From positions 3,353,001-3,417,000 of the forward strand of contig OY727095.1 of assembly GCA_963402885.1 (NCBI GenBank): a stretch of DNA of 64,000 nt. Direction: 5' to 3'. Source of the stretch: Antedon bifida (Eukaryota; Echinodermata; Crinoidea; Comatulida; Antedonidae). Each line of letters begins with the position of its first letter. Position 1 is the stretch's first letter. The position numbers were made by a program, and so were the translations under genes. Below, piece by piece: positions 12,801-21,695 of this stretch. The notes below the pieces were generated by a model. It searched no databases, was not told the DNA's origin, and was given only the letters and a program-made list of their open reading frames with translations.

Positions 12801-15800
12801 TATTGTGAAAGAAGATGCAAAGAATGAAGTTAACAAACCAACTATCCTTATTGTGGGTACACATAAGGGGAAGCTTGGTGAGACTGAAAAAGAACAAGAT
12901 GCTGAGGTAATACTACATCTATTTCTAGCCACAATCAAGGTATTACTGCTCCATTAATTTAAAGAAACTGAACTAGAATACTTTATTAAACAACTTTATC
13001 AGGCATATAATATAAACAGTTTTTAAATGATAAAAATATTATTTTAAATATATGACAGTATTTGACTAATGTGCTCATTACATAATATATATTTTCTACA
13101 TTTTTATAAACTGTTTACAACCAGGCAAATACCATTTTTGAGAAGGTTCAAGACGTTCTTAGAGGAAAACTGTATGAAGAACATATATATCAATATATTG
13201 CCATTGAAAACAGCCGAGAAACAACAGATAAAAGCTTTAGTGATCTCAAAGAGGTTATTGAAATGCTTATGAAAGCTTTAGAAAAAGATATTCCTTTAAA
13301 GTGGATGCGTTTTCGATGTGATCTTCATGACCTCAGAAGGAAAAAACATTTTTCTTTGTGTCCTTTAGAAGAGGTAAACTTTATTTTGTAACCACATTAA
13401 TAATCTTACTTTAAACATTAGAACTTAATTAATACTTTCATTAACCATGTTCTGCCACAGTGTATTAATCAGAGGAACTCCACACCCAAATGTATAGAAT
13501 ACTCGGATTTCAAAATCTGAGTTTACTAGTTTCATTCTGACCACTGAAATGGACTGATCCATTATTAATCGGAGGGATTATAAAAATACTTTATATACCT
13601 TTTTATAAATTGTTCATTGCACTATTACTATTAATGTTATAAGTTAGGATTTGCAGAATTTTATTATTTATTATTTTTATCTGATCATAAAGTAATAATA
13701 TTTCAAATAACCTATCCTCTGATTAATTTTATTTTCTTTATATACTAATGATTTTAAATGTTCAGATGATCTAGTTTTAACCAAATGCTATACTGTGAAA
13801 TATGCTGATGACACCGGTCTAGTTGGCCTGATAAAACATGATGACCCTAAGTCATATTTTGATAATGTCAGTTATTTTTCTACTTGGTGTTCTAATAACT
13901 ATCTAAAATTAAATGTTGACAAGACTAAAGAAATGATCATTGATTTTAGAAAAGGTAACAAAACACATGATAAGCTATGTATATTAAACGATGAAGTGGA
14001 AGTTGTTAGTCACTTTAAGTATCTAGGCACAGTAATCGATGATAAACTTAATTGGAAGGAAAACACTAAGTTAGTTACCACAAATTGTTATAAACGACTG
14101 TACTTTTTGAGAAGATTGAAGAAATTTCATGTGTGCAATAGGATCTTGACTTTATTTTATGAATCTGTTATTTTATCTGTTTTAACTTTTAATGCAATAG
14201 TTTGGTTCAACAATTTAAATCAGCAATGCATGAAAAAAGTACAAAGAATAAGTAAATCTGCCAAAAAGATAATAGGAAACGATATTAAGAAATCAGATGA
14301 AGTTGTTAACAACGCACTTACAAATAAACTTAAAGTTATTATGTCAGATGTTAGCCACCCCCTTAACCAGTACATTACGTTAAGCCGGTCTGGGCGCATT
14401 ACATATCCTCGCTGGAACACTGAACGCCTACGTAGATCCTTTCTCCCATCTGCTATGAGGCATTTTAATTTAAGGTGGAAACGATAACTGCAACAAGTAT
14501 TTTAAATCTGTATTTTTTTAAACCTGCCATGAGGCATTTTAATTTAAGGTGGAAACGATAACTGCAATAAGTATTTTAAATCTGTATTTTTTAAATCTGT
14601 ATTTTTAACTCAATTTGTACTTTTTGTGTCCTCTTTTAACTTTTTTATAACATCTTGTTCTCTGTTTATGTGATTTTATTCTTTTTTACTGTTTGTGCGA
14701 CAATGTTTTTAGACAATTTTAATGTGTGTACTTTCAGCCAAAGTTTCAAGCCATTTATGAGTTTGACAATAAAGTTTATTGAATTGAATTAATTAATAAT
14801 GGATGGTCCATTTTAGTAATCTGAATTTTCTGAATGAAACTAGAAAACTCAGATGTTGAAATTAGAGTTTTCTATACATTCGTCTCAAAAGCACAACAAT
14901 AAAATAGACATGAAAAACAAACATTGCCACATGGTAAGCTGTAATATTACTGTTTCATATTGAAATATGGTATATAGTACTGATTAGATTTCTGTAAAGA
15001 CAGTCTAATTTGAATGGATATAGAAACAATTTAGGAATGGAGACTTGCATGAGAAAACAGTTTAACTGTAGTGCATGCTTCTTCTATTATTATCTACACT
15101 GAAATACCAAAAAGTGTTGTCCATGTAACATTTCATGCTAAAAATACAAAATTAATGGTAATAAATGTATCTCTACCATGTTATAAAAACTGAATATGAT
15201 TTCTTATTTAATTATGTTTTAAAAATCTAATATTATAACCATTATTTTTAGCTCAAAATGCTGGCAACTAAGAATGGTATTGAAAAAGAACAATCGGTAC
15301 TGCTTAACTTCCTGTATGATCTTGGTGAAATTGTTTACATGCCTGACAACAAATTATTAAGAGATAAAGCGGTGTTAGATCCAATGCAGCTGGTTGAAAT
15401 TGTGACTGCTTTTGTAACGGTCATTCCACCAAAATGTTCAGTAAGTACAGTAGGCCTATGTAATGTTTTAAATTGTAAATATGTGTTTGTGCTGTCACCC
15501 TATGTAGTTTCTTGTTTTTGATCATAGAGGTACTTCTTTTTTTTGGTTTAGAAGCCCATATTTAAGAAGGCTTTTGCTAAACTTGACAAGGGCATACTGG
15601 AAGAAAAGTTGTTGCGAAAATTATGGAAAGAGCGTAAAGTTGACGAAGGAAAGAATTTTGAGTTCCTTGTGGCACTGATGATTCAATTAGGTTTCATTTG
15701 TGAGAGGAAGACAACCAGCAGCCAAGACATGAAGAGTAAATCTAAGGTAGGTTTTATTCAGTTATCTTTTCTAATATGTTTTATTTTGTATGCAAGATTA

Positions 15801-18800
15801 TGTAAAAATTCTTTTGGGATGATACATAATTGGTGAAATTTTACATAAAATTTCAAAATATTTGTAGGGTTATGACATATTTTGTTTAAACTTTCTGCTG
15901 AAGATGTTTTTAACATGTACAGGAAATGATCTTCGTTTTCTTATTAAATGAAATTTAAATGGCATTTTACAAATCAACAATTCCAGGAATCTGTTGGAAA
16001 GCGATCATTCTTTGTGCCACTACGCCTTGCTTTCAAGACATCAACTGAAGTGAAACCATTGCCTGATGAATTTCCAGCTATCAGTATCTATTACGACTTT
16101 AAGGGATATCTGCCAGATGTATTGTTTCCATATATGATTATTGATTTCCTCAACAAATTTCAAAAGAAAGGCGATGACCCAATACTCTTGTATAATCATG
16201 CTAAACTTTACTTCGACCAAGATCATCATGTGACCTTATCTCTTGTCAAATTTGTGACTACGGATGAGGAGGATGAAAGAAAGTTCTTGTTAAAGGTACT
16301 GTATCATATAATTTCTTGTGAATTTAATCTAAAAATAAACTTAAATTCAGATATCAAAACATTAATTTTCTTCTTTTTTCAGGTGACTATTAAAAGAACA
16401 AATGTTCCTAATGAAGCAAGTAATGAAGAACCCTCTTCTGAAGCATGTAAAGAAGTATGTTATTTCATATATCAGTTTTTAAAACTATATGATTTTTTAT
16501 GGAAATTTTTGTTGATTTGGTTTTTTTTTTGTGATTATGACATAGTTTAAAATAACTTAAATATTTAAAATCATGTTTGTGTAGTTTACTTGATGTGTAA
16601 TATAATTTGTAATTTTTATTGATATACATTTTTAATTGAATATGAAATTGATTATTGACAATTGATTTATAAAAACATTACATCTTTAACAAATTAATGA
16701 TATAATCTTAATATTATATAAATTTAAAATACAAACAACTTAAAGTACAGTTATCAAAACTAGTTTATAAGTGATTTTCACTGAAATGTAGATGCAAATC
16801 AATAGCATGCCTACACACTCTGAATTTTTATTATTTTTAATTTTTATATGGTCATGAATCTTGGCCTCAATGTCTGCAATTAAAACTTTATAAACAATAA
16901 TGAGGTTTATTGTTAATGGTGACAGATCTTATGGTAAAGATTTTGTTACATTTGTGACAAACTATGTAAAATGTGGATAGTAGTGATAATTCACCTTAAC
17001 TTTAAGATTTATTTTAATTATTATTGTTTTACTTTTTCCTTTTGTATTGTAAATGTTTAGTAAACATTTTAAAAACGTGTGCTACATTGTTTATGTGTTT
17101 ATTGCATGTTTTTGAAAATTAACCTTCAATTTATGTTTGTAGGTTTTGTTAACGATCCAGAAGTCATTTGAACCTTCTAAAGATGGTGGTAGAAGAGGGA
17201 TTCAATATGAGAGATGCATACTTTGTGATGTATGTAGTAATGGATCAGAAAAGAAGCACATTCAAAATCTTGGTGATTTCCAGGACGAGAAGTTGCCATG
17301 CACCAAAACTGGAAAGTATTTGAGGATGGATGTTGCACGTTACAAGCGGCTATTTGGAGGTAAGAGTAATAACAGAGACAGCAAGTTTGATTTTATTTTA
17401 TTAATTGTTTGACCAATAAACAAAGATAAAGTCAAAGGTACAGACTGTTAATCTGTAATTATATGAGTCAGCAGAAAAATAAGTATAAATAATTAAATGT
17501 ATGTAAAGAATTAACAGATAAAATGTGGAGAAAAACCTAAATATTAAATAAATAAAATTAAGTATAAAATACATTTCTGTGGAAGTCAGTAGAAAATATA
17601 AGATCTGGGAGACACCATCTAAATCAACAACAGGAGCTATTTGATATATTGACCCTTTCACTGCGTGTACCAGGTAGGCCTATAAACAAATGTTTTTGAA
17701 CTTAGACTGTGTATACCCGTCGTTACCATGTATATAGGAAAAACAATTATTTAATCGTATTTGCCTATAATATGTAGCACCCTCTGTAGTTTTCGATAAT
17801 TTTGAAGATATTTGCAATTCATTAAAACTATTTACAAGATGCGTCCTCTATATTTGTTAATATCGTCTTGAAATTTGTTGTAACTTGCACCCTCTATCAC
17901 ATGTTTAGTCATTTTGACCTTGGAAAGTTGTATTTTAGCTAATAGGGCAATATCATGTTTATCGTAACATGCAAACAAAATTTTGAATAATCATTACTTA
18001 CGATTTTTTTGGAAAATGTTATTTTTCTACAATTTGACTCAAAACTAAAAGAAAAAAACCCAAACAAAATCGTTGATGTATACACATCTGGAAGAAATGA
18101 TACAGAAATTGTTAAAAGGTTAAATTTTTGCTAAGTTGATTTTTATTAAATAAGTAAAGAGTTTTGATTTTAATTTCAGAATCAAACCACTGGCATAAAT
18201 TTGCAGCTGTGGCAGCAGTTTCAGTTGCAGTTTTTGCAGTATTGATAGGTTGTGGTATACCAGCAGGAATTGCTGGTGTTGTAACTCTGGTAGCAGCCTG
18301 GTGTATTTACAAGATGGATGTCTCATATTATTACACAAGAATATTTGGCGGTAAGAGTAATTAATGTAGACATCAAGTTTAATTTATTAGGTTATATGCA
18401 TTTTGTTAGAATCTTTATTTATTTATTTATTCTTTCCATAGCATTTTGAGATCAATTTCATCTAGCCACGTCAATTTTCCAGAGTATATTCTTTATGGCC
18501 AGGAATCGATGTCTCTTTTCACTGTGCGCAATCAAATATTCAACGAAATCACATTTAGAATCTTATCTTCACAAGCATGTATCATAATTAAACAAAATTT
18601 GGTACTCATAAATTTCAGGTCATATTTTATCATATGGCGATACAATTACGTGCGTAGCACATATAGCTCTTAAAATGTTCAAAATTGTCAACATTTATTT
18701 TCCATGAAATTAGAGTATGTTTTAAGCAATTTTAAGTATTTAAAAAATTGCTATGAGTGCACGAATTTTTGCACTTGCACTACGTGTAAAACATTTTACA

Positions 18801-21275
18801 ACCTTTCTTTAATAATTTTCACCTTTCAACTCGAAATTGCATAATACAAGCAAAAGGGACAGGCTACGCATTTGTAAGTTAACAAAGTAGTGTATGTGTG
18901 TATTGTTACTGGTCCTCAAGTTTAACTGGAAATTCGGATTAGGCCCTCCACGGACCTACGGCAGCCAGCAGTGCAGCGCCTACCAGATCAGCACACCGGG
19001 AGACGATCCCCTAGTCTTTTCGAATAGTGTACCAAGTTCTTGAACGTGCACGGTTAAGTATACGATACCAACGGCTTTACATCCCATCCGAAGGACGAAG
19101 CAATGAGAGTAAAGCACCTTGCTTAAGGATGCAATTAATATCGTACAGATAACCTCAAACCCATGCCTATTACATGCTAGTCCGATATTATCATTATACC
19201 ATCACTCTCTGGTGTATATACAGCACCCGCCGCTATTTCTAGACAGTCTCCCATCCAGAACGCAACCGGGTCCAACGTTGCTTAACAGTGATCTGACGAG
19301 AATCGGTGTTTCAACGCAGTATGGCCATATATGGTGAAAATATACTAAATTTAAATTAATATAGATCGTCAGAATGCTCAGGATCTCCTATTTTGCATTT
19401 CATTTTCTTAAAATGTGTGTATCATATGTATAATTTATTATGAAATTAAGTCATCATTAATTGCATATTAAATTTAAAAAAATTTATTTTGACAATCAAA
19501 CCAACTATGACATTTTCTTGGTCCAAAATAACAAAATAAACATTTCTTTCTTCTTTAAAATGTTCATATATTAAAGTTAAAAGTATATACTTTGACAGTG
19601 CATAATATTTTTACATTTTTAAAGATGTCATCATAGTAAAAAATGATAATTCATTGCGGTATGTAAAAATCTATTTGCACCAAAGTAAGTGGTTACTGCA
19701 TAGTAAATACACGGAGGAATCTTTCCTCAACTTTTAGTCAGTTGTGTATGACTCGGTGGTCTGTGCTCGTGTCTATGGTATTCAAGGTACCAAGATCGAG
19801 TCTCACCTTTGGAACGAAACAAAATAAGATTTTTTTTTATTATCCGTATTGTTTGATCAATTTTATTTCTTAGTGTATAGATAATACGCATGATTTATAA
19901 TAAAATCTAGATAAAAAGTAACTTATATCTTTATTATTATGTAACAAATGTGGTCTATGACATTATACGTAGATGGATATTTGATCGGATTGTGATATCA
20001 GCTATTGTATTTGCGTTAGCAAGAGCCTATCATATATTATAAATAATTAAAGATTCTGACAAAATCAATCAATTAATATATCTTTTAAAAAATCAATCAC
20101 CTTTATTTAAATCAATGCATATAACCTATAATTCGTCATACTGACTAATCAAATCTAGTTTCACTTACTTATTTTACCAAAAAAAGAAAAAAAAACAACA
20201 ACAACGCAAAACAAATTGAAATAAAGATTTTGTCAGGAACGCAGTTAGTTGATGTTAACAAAATAATATACGATAATTGTGTAGACAATATAATTAAATG
20301 TTATAAAAAATGTTTTGTAAGATTAAGCAAAAATGTAAATAATTATATTAAAATTAAATAAATCTTCAAAATACAAAAAAAACATTTTATAGATTTGAAG
20401 CTGCTGTTAGCTGTGATATCTTCATTCCTCTTACCAGTAGTAGTAGTATCAGAATCATTATTGATACTTAGTTAAAGATAGTTAAAATAAAAAAATGTTA
20501 ATGCTGGAGGTTCAATATTATAAACCTATTTATTTTATTTCAGAAGAGTTTAATATGTTGGCTATTAAGTTTGTATCTCACTAGGATGTAACACAAGAAC
20601 GTAGGCACAACAAGTAATTTGACCAATGACAAGTGAATAAGCTCAGATGAGCTGTGCATTGCATCTTGGTGTGCATCCATGAGATACTGGACCCAATGGT
20701 GTCCACTTACAGGAGGTTCAACTAATATTTTTTATTTTATTTGCAGATGAAACAGAAAGGAAAAGAAGAAACTCAGATCAAAGTAATTGATTGAAATAAG
20801 TAGATAGGTTTTGCAAAATGTTGTACTTTTATGGACTCAATAATATTTAATTATAATAAAGTATTTGCCTTTGTTAATGCTGTGCTGTCCTCAATGGCGA
20901 GTGTTTGGATCTCTAGGATGCAACACAAGAATGTAGGCACAACAATAGTAATTTGACCAATGACAAGTGAAGGATTGGATAAGCTCAGATGAGCTGTCGC
21001 TTGTTGTAGATTACTCGCATGGCAATTTTATCTTTGTGTCTCAAGTGATTATAGTTAAACATTGTATGCAGTGCTCCTCCCCTCTTTTAACAAACACTTA
21101 ATTGATACTATCAGCTGAATCTGTCATAAGTAGGCACTTTTATAAGCAGATATTTTTCTGGACCCAAGGATGTCCACTTACAGAAGGTTCACCTAGTGTA
21201 ATATTTTTCATTTTATTTGCAGATGAAATTGGGCCAACGGGAAGAAAAAGAAGAAAACCATACCAAGGTGATTGA
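6294..21275 (+). CDS. Gene A: DED-Roc-COR GTPase with C-terminal hydrophobic hairpin (multi-exon)
   Basis: Sixteen exons join in phase from the ATG at 6305 to 18350 (6305-6836, 7151-7207, 10069-10228, 10630-10715, 11077-11135, 11364-11448, 12068-12225, 12515-12604, 12727-12906, 13125-13373, 15252-15440, 15552-15746, 15987-16295, 16383-16454, 17143-17359, 18180-18350). They give 936 codons before a choice of short last exons. Order of parts: DED module, Ser/Gln linker, Roc GTPase with P-loop GQEGVGKT, acidic linker, switch II WDHGG, G4-position THKG, two-part COR, Cys-x2-Cys-x2-Cys segment, hydrophobic hairpin. Roc-COR proteins are GTP-controlled dimerising switches; DEDs recruit DED partners in death or inflammatory signalling. 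Membrane location is inferred from the hairpin. The DED exon is also open in frame upstream of the ATG, so an earlier start is possible. The gene may continue into the DED exons at 27-31 kb. Confidence 0.72.
6750..7095 (+). repeat. Tandem duplication of the DED exon tail plus donor
   Basis: About 170 bp covering the last DED-exon helix, the splice donor and the start of the intron (6750-6918) is repeated at 6919-7095. Both copies carry GTATGTTATAG followed by ACTATCCTGAA. The second copy keeps a reading frame (see 6919-7008). Confidence 0.75.
6919..7008 (+). CDS. Possible alternative exon: duplicated DED tail helix
   Basis: With an AG acceptor at 6917-6918 and donor GTATGTTATAG at 7009, this 90-nt segment would keep phase 1 at both ends. 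It would add about 30 residues including ELADDPDKVQRFADLIG. The protein resembles the segment B tail (LADDPDKINRFSDRLG) more than gene A's own tail. The pyrimidine tract is poor, so it may not be used. Confidence 0.35.
7151..7207 (+). CDS. Gene A exon: Ser/Gln-rich linker
   Basis: 57 nt, phase 1 to phase 1, acceptor TTTTATAG, donor GTAAAT. It encodes GNSEKDKNGTTSSSQQPSE. Paralogous linker exons occur at 27356-27418 and, broken, at 29725-29782. Confidence 0.65.
7602..8240 (-). CDS. Minus-strand DED-like exon nested in a gene A intron
   Basis: An open frame of about 210 codons runs on the minus strand to a donor of the same type as the family's DED exons (CCAG|GTATGTTT, last exon base 7602). 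The upstream limit is uncertain: an AG lies near 8240 and a stop at 8251-8253. No ATG opens the frame, so it is probably an internal exon. Residues around TELLALLTANGVFSQTNLSV and LYDAIKVTEQFG match the DED helix 4-6 pattern seen in gene A. A second helical block follows (NLGRNLSDSDINTLDARY, then GLLSEDKIDEVKKVLKR), like a second death fold. It could belong to a divergent family member on the other strand or be an inverted fragment. Confidence 0.55.
8470..8755 (-). mobile_element. SINE-like repeat (tRNA-type head, minus strand)
   Basis: Read on the minus strand, a tRNA-like start with a B-box-like GATCGAATCC is followed by the body CTTAGGCAAGATACTTTACTT. The tail includes CACCCAGGTGTATAAATGGG. 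It is intronic and non-coding. The family is assigned by resemblance to common marine-invertebrate SINE bodies, so certainty is moderate. Confidence 0.55.
8830..9375. mobile_element. TTAA-flanked MITE, copy 1
   Basis: 546-bp element with terminal inverted repeats AGATGTATTGTCCCTT.../...AAGGGACAATACATCT, flanked on both sides by TTAA (8826-8829 and 9376-9379). The second copy at 28945-29478 is in the opposite orientation. The TTAA target is typical of piggyBac-type transposition. No transposase frame. Confidence 0.75.
10069..10228 (+). CDS. Gene A exon: Roc G1 (P-loop)
   Basis: Acceptor AATTTCAG, donor GTAAGT; phase 1 in, phase 2 out. Encodes a short lead-in and the strand-loop-helix VNLGMLKVIGQEGVGKTCLI, a Walker A motif (GQEGVGKT) for nucleotide phosphate binding. 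Paralogous to 46716-46881 and 56974-57142. Confidence 0.85.
10630..10715 (+). CDS. Gene A exon: Roc switch I
   Basis: 86 nt, phase 2 to phase 1. Encodes the conserved TDGIAVIRTASTTW stretch, placed where the switch I Thr of Roc domains is expected. Paralogues at 48946-49031 and 57374-57459 are nearly identical. Confidence 0.8.
11077..11135 (+). CDS. Gene A exon: Roc helix
   Basis: 59 nt, phase 1 to 0, acceptor CTCTACAG, donor GTAAGC. Encodes GNPSNQYTKMVTDKLRAKKT. Matching exons occur in C and D. Confidence 0.75.
11364..11448 (+). CDS. Gene A exon: acidic Asp/Asn linker
   Basis: 85 nt, phase 0 to 1, acceptor GTGTCAG, donor GTATGT. Encodes about 28 residues rich in Asp and Asn (EDDDGIVNYN, then DDNNDDYKND). 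The corresponding exon is 8 residues in C and 69 in D, so this Roc insertion varies greatly in length. Confidence 0.65.
12068..12225 (+). CDS. Gene A exon: Roc switch II (WDHGG)
   Basis: 158 nt, phase 1 to 0. Encodes ETFNIWDHGGQMIYHGIHR; DHGG matches the G3 DxxG motif and is followed by Gln as in most Ras-like GTPases. The part before it is a charged helix (QQFDKDVIKKVEKNKEE). Confidence 0.85.
12515..12604 (+). CDS. Gene A exon: Roc beta strand
   Basis: 90 nt, in phase. Encodes SEALYIVVFDLSVDL, the hydrophobic strand typical after switch II of Roc domains. Acceptor TTTTTTCCAG, donor GTAAGT. Confidence 0.8.
12727..12906 (+). CDS. Gene A exon: Roc G4-position strand
   Basis: 180 nt, in phase. 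Encodes HHWTNLQFILSYILSVYSHS and then PTILIVGTHKGKLGETE. THKG sits where Roc domains usually have THxD or NKxD; the Asp that contacts guanine is absent. The same is true in C and D. Confidence 0.85.
13125..13373 (+). CDS. Gene A exon: end of Roc / start of COR
   Basis: 249 nt, in phase. Encodes a helical segment with IENSRETTDKSFSDLKEV and KWMRFRCDLHDLRRKKHF, typical of the Roc-COR junction. Paralogues at 51519-51770 and 63954 onward. Confidence 0.8.
13489..14880. mobile_element. Foldback repeat split by a LINE insertion
   Basis: The left arm (13489-13570) is the reverse complement of the right arm (14791-14880); shared phrases are GAATGAAACTAG and TCTATACATT. The Rex/CR1-like fragment at about 13760-14790 lies between the arms, as if it had inserted into an older short foldback element. 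Confidence 0.6.
13760..14790 (+). pseudogene. 5'-truncated Rex/CR1-like LINE reverse transcriptase fragment
   Basis: An open frame to 14487 begins in the RT palm at KYADDTGLVGLI and continues with LNVDKTKEMIIDFRKG, FKYLGTVIDDKLNW and RLYFLRRLKKFHV. This is the C-terminal half of a non-LTR RT of the Rex1/CR1 type. The 5' RT motifs and endonuclease are missing, as expected for an incompletely reverse-transcribed LINE. Just after the stop, a roughly 74-bp unit is tandemly duplicated (about 14455-14528 and 14529-14600). The 3' end carries AATAAAG and a TTGAATTGAATTAA tail. It lies in a gene A intron. Confidence 0.8.
15252..15440 (+). CDS. Gene A exon: COR part 1
   Basis: 189 nt, in phase. Encodes FLYDLGEIVYMPDNKLLRD and VLDPMQLVEIVTAFV. 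The 'hydrophobic-G-E-I-x-Y ... LDPxWL' pattern is diagnostic of COR domains, which mediate Roc-COR dimerisation. Confidence 0.85.
15552..15746 (+). CDS. Gene A exon: COR part 2
   Basis: 195 nt, in phase. Encodes LRKLWKERKVDEGKNFEFLV and LMIQLGFICERK, the winged-helix-like segment of COR. Confidence 0.85.
15987..16295 (+). CDS. Gene A exon: COR part 3
   Basis: 309 nt, in phase. Encodes FFVPLRLAF at the start and YYDFKGYLPDVLFPYMIIDF in the middle. The 'F-PxxLxxR' pattern is that of the C-terminal COR lobe. Confidence 0.85.
16383..16454 (+). CDS. Gene A exon: short COR/linker exon
   Basis: 72 nt, in phase, acceptor TTTTTTCAG, donor GTATGT. Encodes VTIKRTNVPNEASNEEPSSE plus four residues. The paralogue at 54027-54098 has the same length. 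Confidence 0.75.
17143..17359 (+). CDS. Gene A exon: Cys-rich segment after COR
   Basis: 217 nt, phase 0 to 1. Encodes ERCILCDVCSNGSEKKHIQN and, later, LPCTKTG: a Cys-x2-Cys-x2-Cys group plus one further Cys, perhaps metal binding (inference). Donor GTAAGAGT. The nearly identical exon in C is 54567-54783. Confidence 0.8.
18180..18350 (+). CDS. Gene A exon: hydrophobic hairpin (membrane segment)
   Basis: 171 nt, phase 1 to 1, acceptor TTAATTTCAG, donor GTAAGAGT. Encodes two hydrophobic stretches, FAAVAAVSVAVFAVLIGCG and IPAGIAGVVTLVAAWCIY, separated only by the Gly/Pro turn, then KMDVSYYYTRIFGG. Predicted membrane hairpin or single long span. No equivalent exon was found after C. Confidence 0.75.
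18925..19335 (-). mobile_element. Chimeric SINE with 5S rRNA head (minus strand)
   Basis: On the minus strand the element starts with a 5S rRNA-like sequence (19332 down to 19213). A tRNA-like stretch with GGGTTTGAGGT follows. The body then has CCTTAAGCAAGGTGCTTTAC, GCCGTTGGTATCG, ACCGTGCACGTTCAAGAAC and TATTCGAAAAGACTAGGGG. This is the layout of a SINE3-type (5S-derived) element fused to a longer body. A related body lies at 61225-61427. Confidence 0.7.
19213..19332 (-). ncRNA. 5S rRNA-like head (degenerate, SINE-associated)
   Basis: Minus-strand sequence matches the 5S rRNA plan: GGCCATACTGCGTTGAAACA, TCTCGTCAGATCACTG, AAGCAACGTTGGACCCGG, TGGATGGGAGACTG and GGGTGCTGT, over about 120 nt. 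Several changes (short loop after ATCACTG, altered 5' and 3' stem ends) indicate it is not a functional 5S gene. Confidence 0.7.
19740..19812 (+). other. Possible tRNA-like (SINE head) relic
   Basis: CGGTGGTCTGTGCTCGTG and, about 30 nt later, AAGATCGAGTCTCACC resemble A and B boxes of a Pol III promoter. No foldable cloverleaf was confirmed. Weak. Confidence 0.25.
20117..20158 (+). mobile_element. Helitron-like 3' end relic
   Basis: ATAACCTATAATTCGTCA, a 3-nt loop and a decayed return arm, then CTAG-T at 20155: the same terminal tag as the repeats ending at 1088, 27038 and 46667. The rest of the element was not delimited. Confidence 0.4.
20544..20584 (+). CDS. Gene A candidate last exon 1
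   Basis: Acceptor TTATTTCAG; in phase 1 it encodes EEFNMLAIKFVSH then TAG. It is one of three alternative short C-termini that fit the phase of the hairpin exon. Confidence 0.4.
20747..20790 (+). CDS. Gene A candidate last exon 2
   Basis: Acceptor TTTATTTGCAG; phase 1 reading gives DETERKRRNSDQSN then TGA. A donor-like GTAATT at 20783 would instead make a 36-nt symmetrical phase-1 micro-exon. Basic KRR cluster. Confidence 0.45.
21223..21275 (+). CDS. Gene A candidate last exon 3
   Basis: Acceptor TTTATTTGCAG; phase 1 reading gives DEIGPTGRKRRKPYQGD then TGA. A GTGATT donor at 21268 would make a 45-nt symmetrical phase-1 exon that could splice on to 27061. The GRKRRK cluster is nuclear-signal or phosphoinositide-type. 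The DIRS element begins 45 bp downstream. Confidence 0.45.
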
Positions 21276-21319
21276 AATATTATATATCAGATAAATAGAT
21301 TATTTAAAAAAAAATTTAA

Positions 21320-21416
21320 GTCTATTTCGTGAGATCCCTACCTGTATAGACTCTACATATGCCATTATTCCCAATATGGACACCCCTCGAAAGGAAAATG
21401 GAATAGTCCAGGCGCT
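21320..21416 (+). repeat. DIRS left inverted terminal repeat
   Basis: From about CCTACCTGTATAGACTCTAC through GGAATAGTCCAGGCGC this is the reverse complement of the right end. The outer roughly 20 bases differ, as in DIRS elements generally. Confidence 0.85.
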
Positions 21417-21425
21417 GTACCTCAG

Positions 21426-21695
21426 GTGCTAAGCCCGGATATGCTGAAATTAATATCAGAGCAAGTGAGTAAGACCCTAGAGGAGAGGGAGCGTATTAAA
21501 ACTGGATCGTCCAGGGCACCTCTTCCCGTTCCCTCGCTTAACAATCCAGTTATCCAGCAATCCATCCAATCGATGATACGCCTCTCCCGTCCGGACTTCA
21601 CCAGCTCGTCTCTAGGGCGCTACCGGGTATTCTTTCCCACTTGGGAATCCCGTATGAAACACCTGATACTTCTGGAGGTTCTCTGGGCGGGCTAG
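21426..21695 (+). pseudogene. DIRS gag (ORF1) remnant
   Basis: 89-residue frame starting MLSPDMLKLISEQVSKTLEE with a helical N-terminus and a Pro/Ser region; it stops at 21695. DIRS gag is normally several hundred residues, so this is a fragment. The Arg-rich segment KRRNRRTSRSQRW continues in the +1-shifted frame from 21641, suggesting an internal deletion or frameshift. Confidence 0.55.

Larger units (their letters stand above)
20581..21275 (+). repeat. Tandemly duplicated 3' terminal exon units of gene A
   Basis: The segment at about 20581-20790 and that at about 20913-21275 share CTAGGATGnAACACAAGAA, TTTGACCAATGACAAGTG, AAGCTCAGATGAGCTG, TGTCCACTTACAG and the acceptor TTTTATTTGCAGATGAAA. 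The terminal-exon unit has therefore been duplicated, with unique insertions between shared blocks. Confidence 0.7.

Noticed and set aside
19213..19332. Functional 5S rRNA gene
   Set aside because: Head-only match with altered stems, joined to a SINE body; more likely a 5S-derived SINE.
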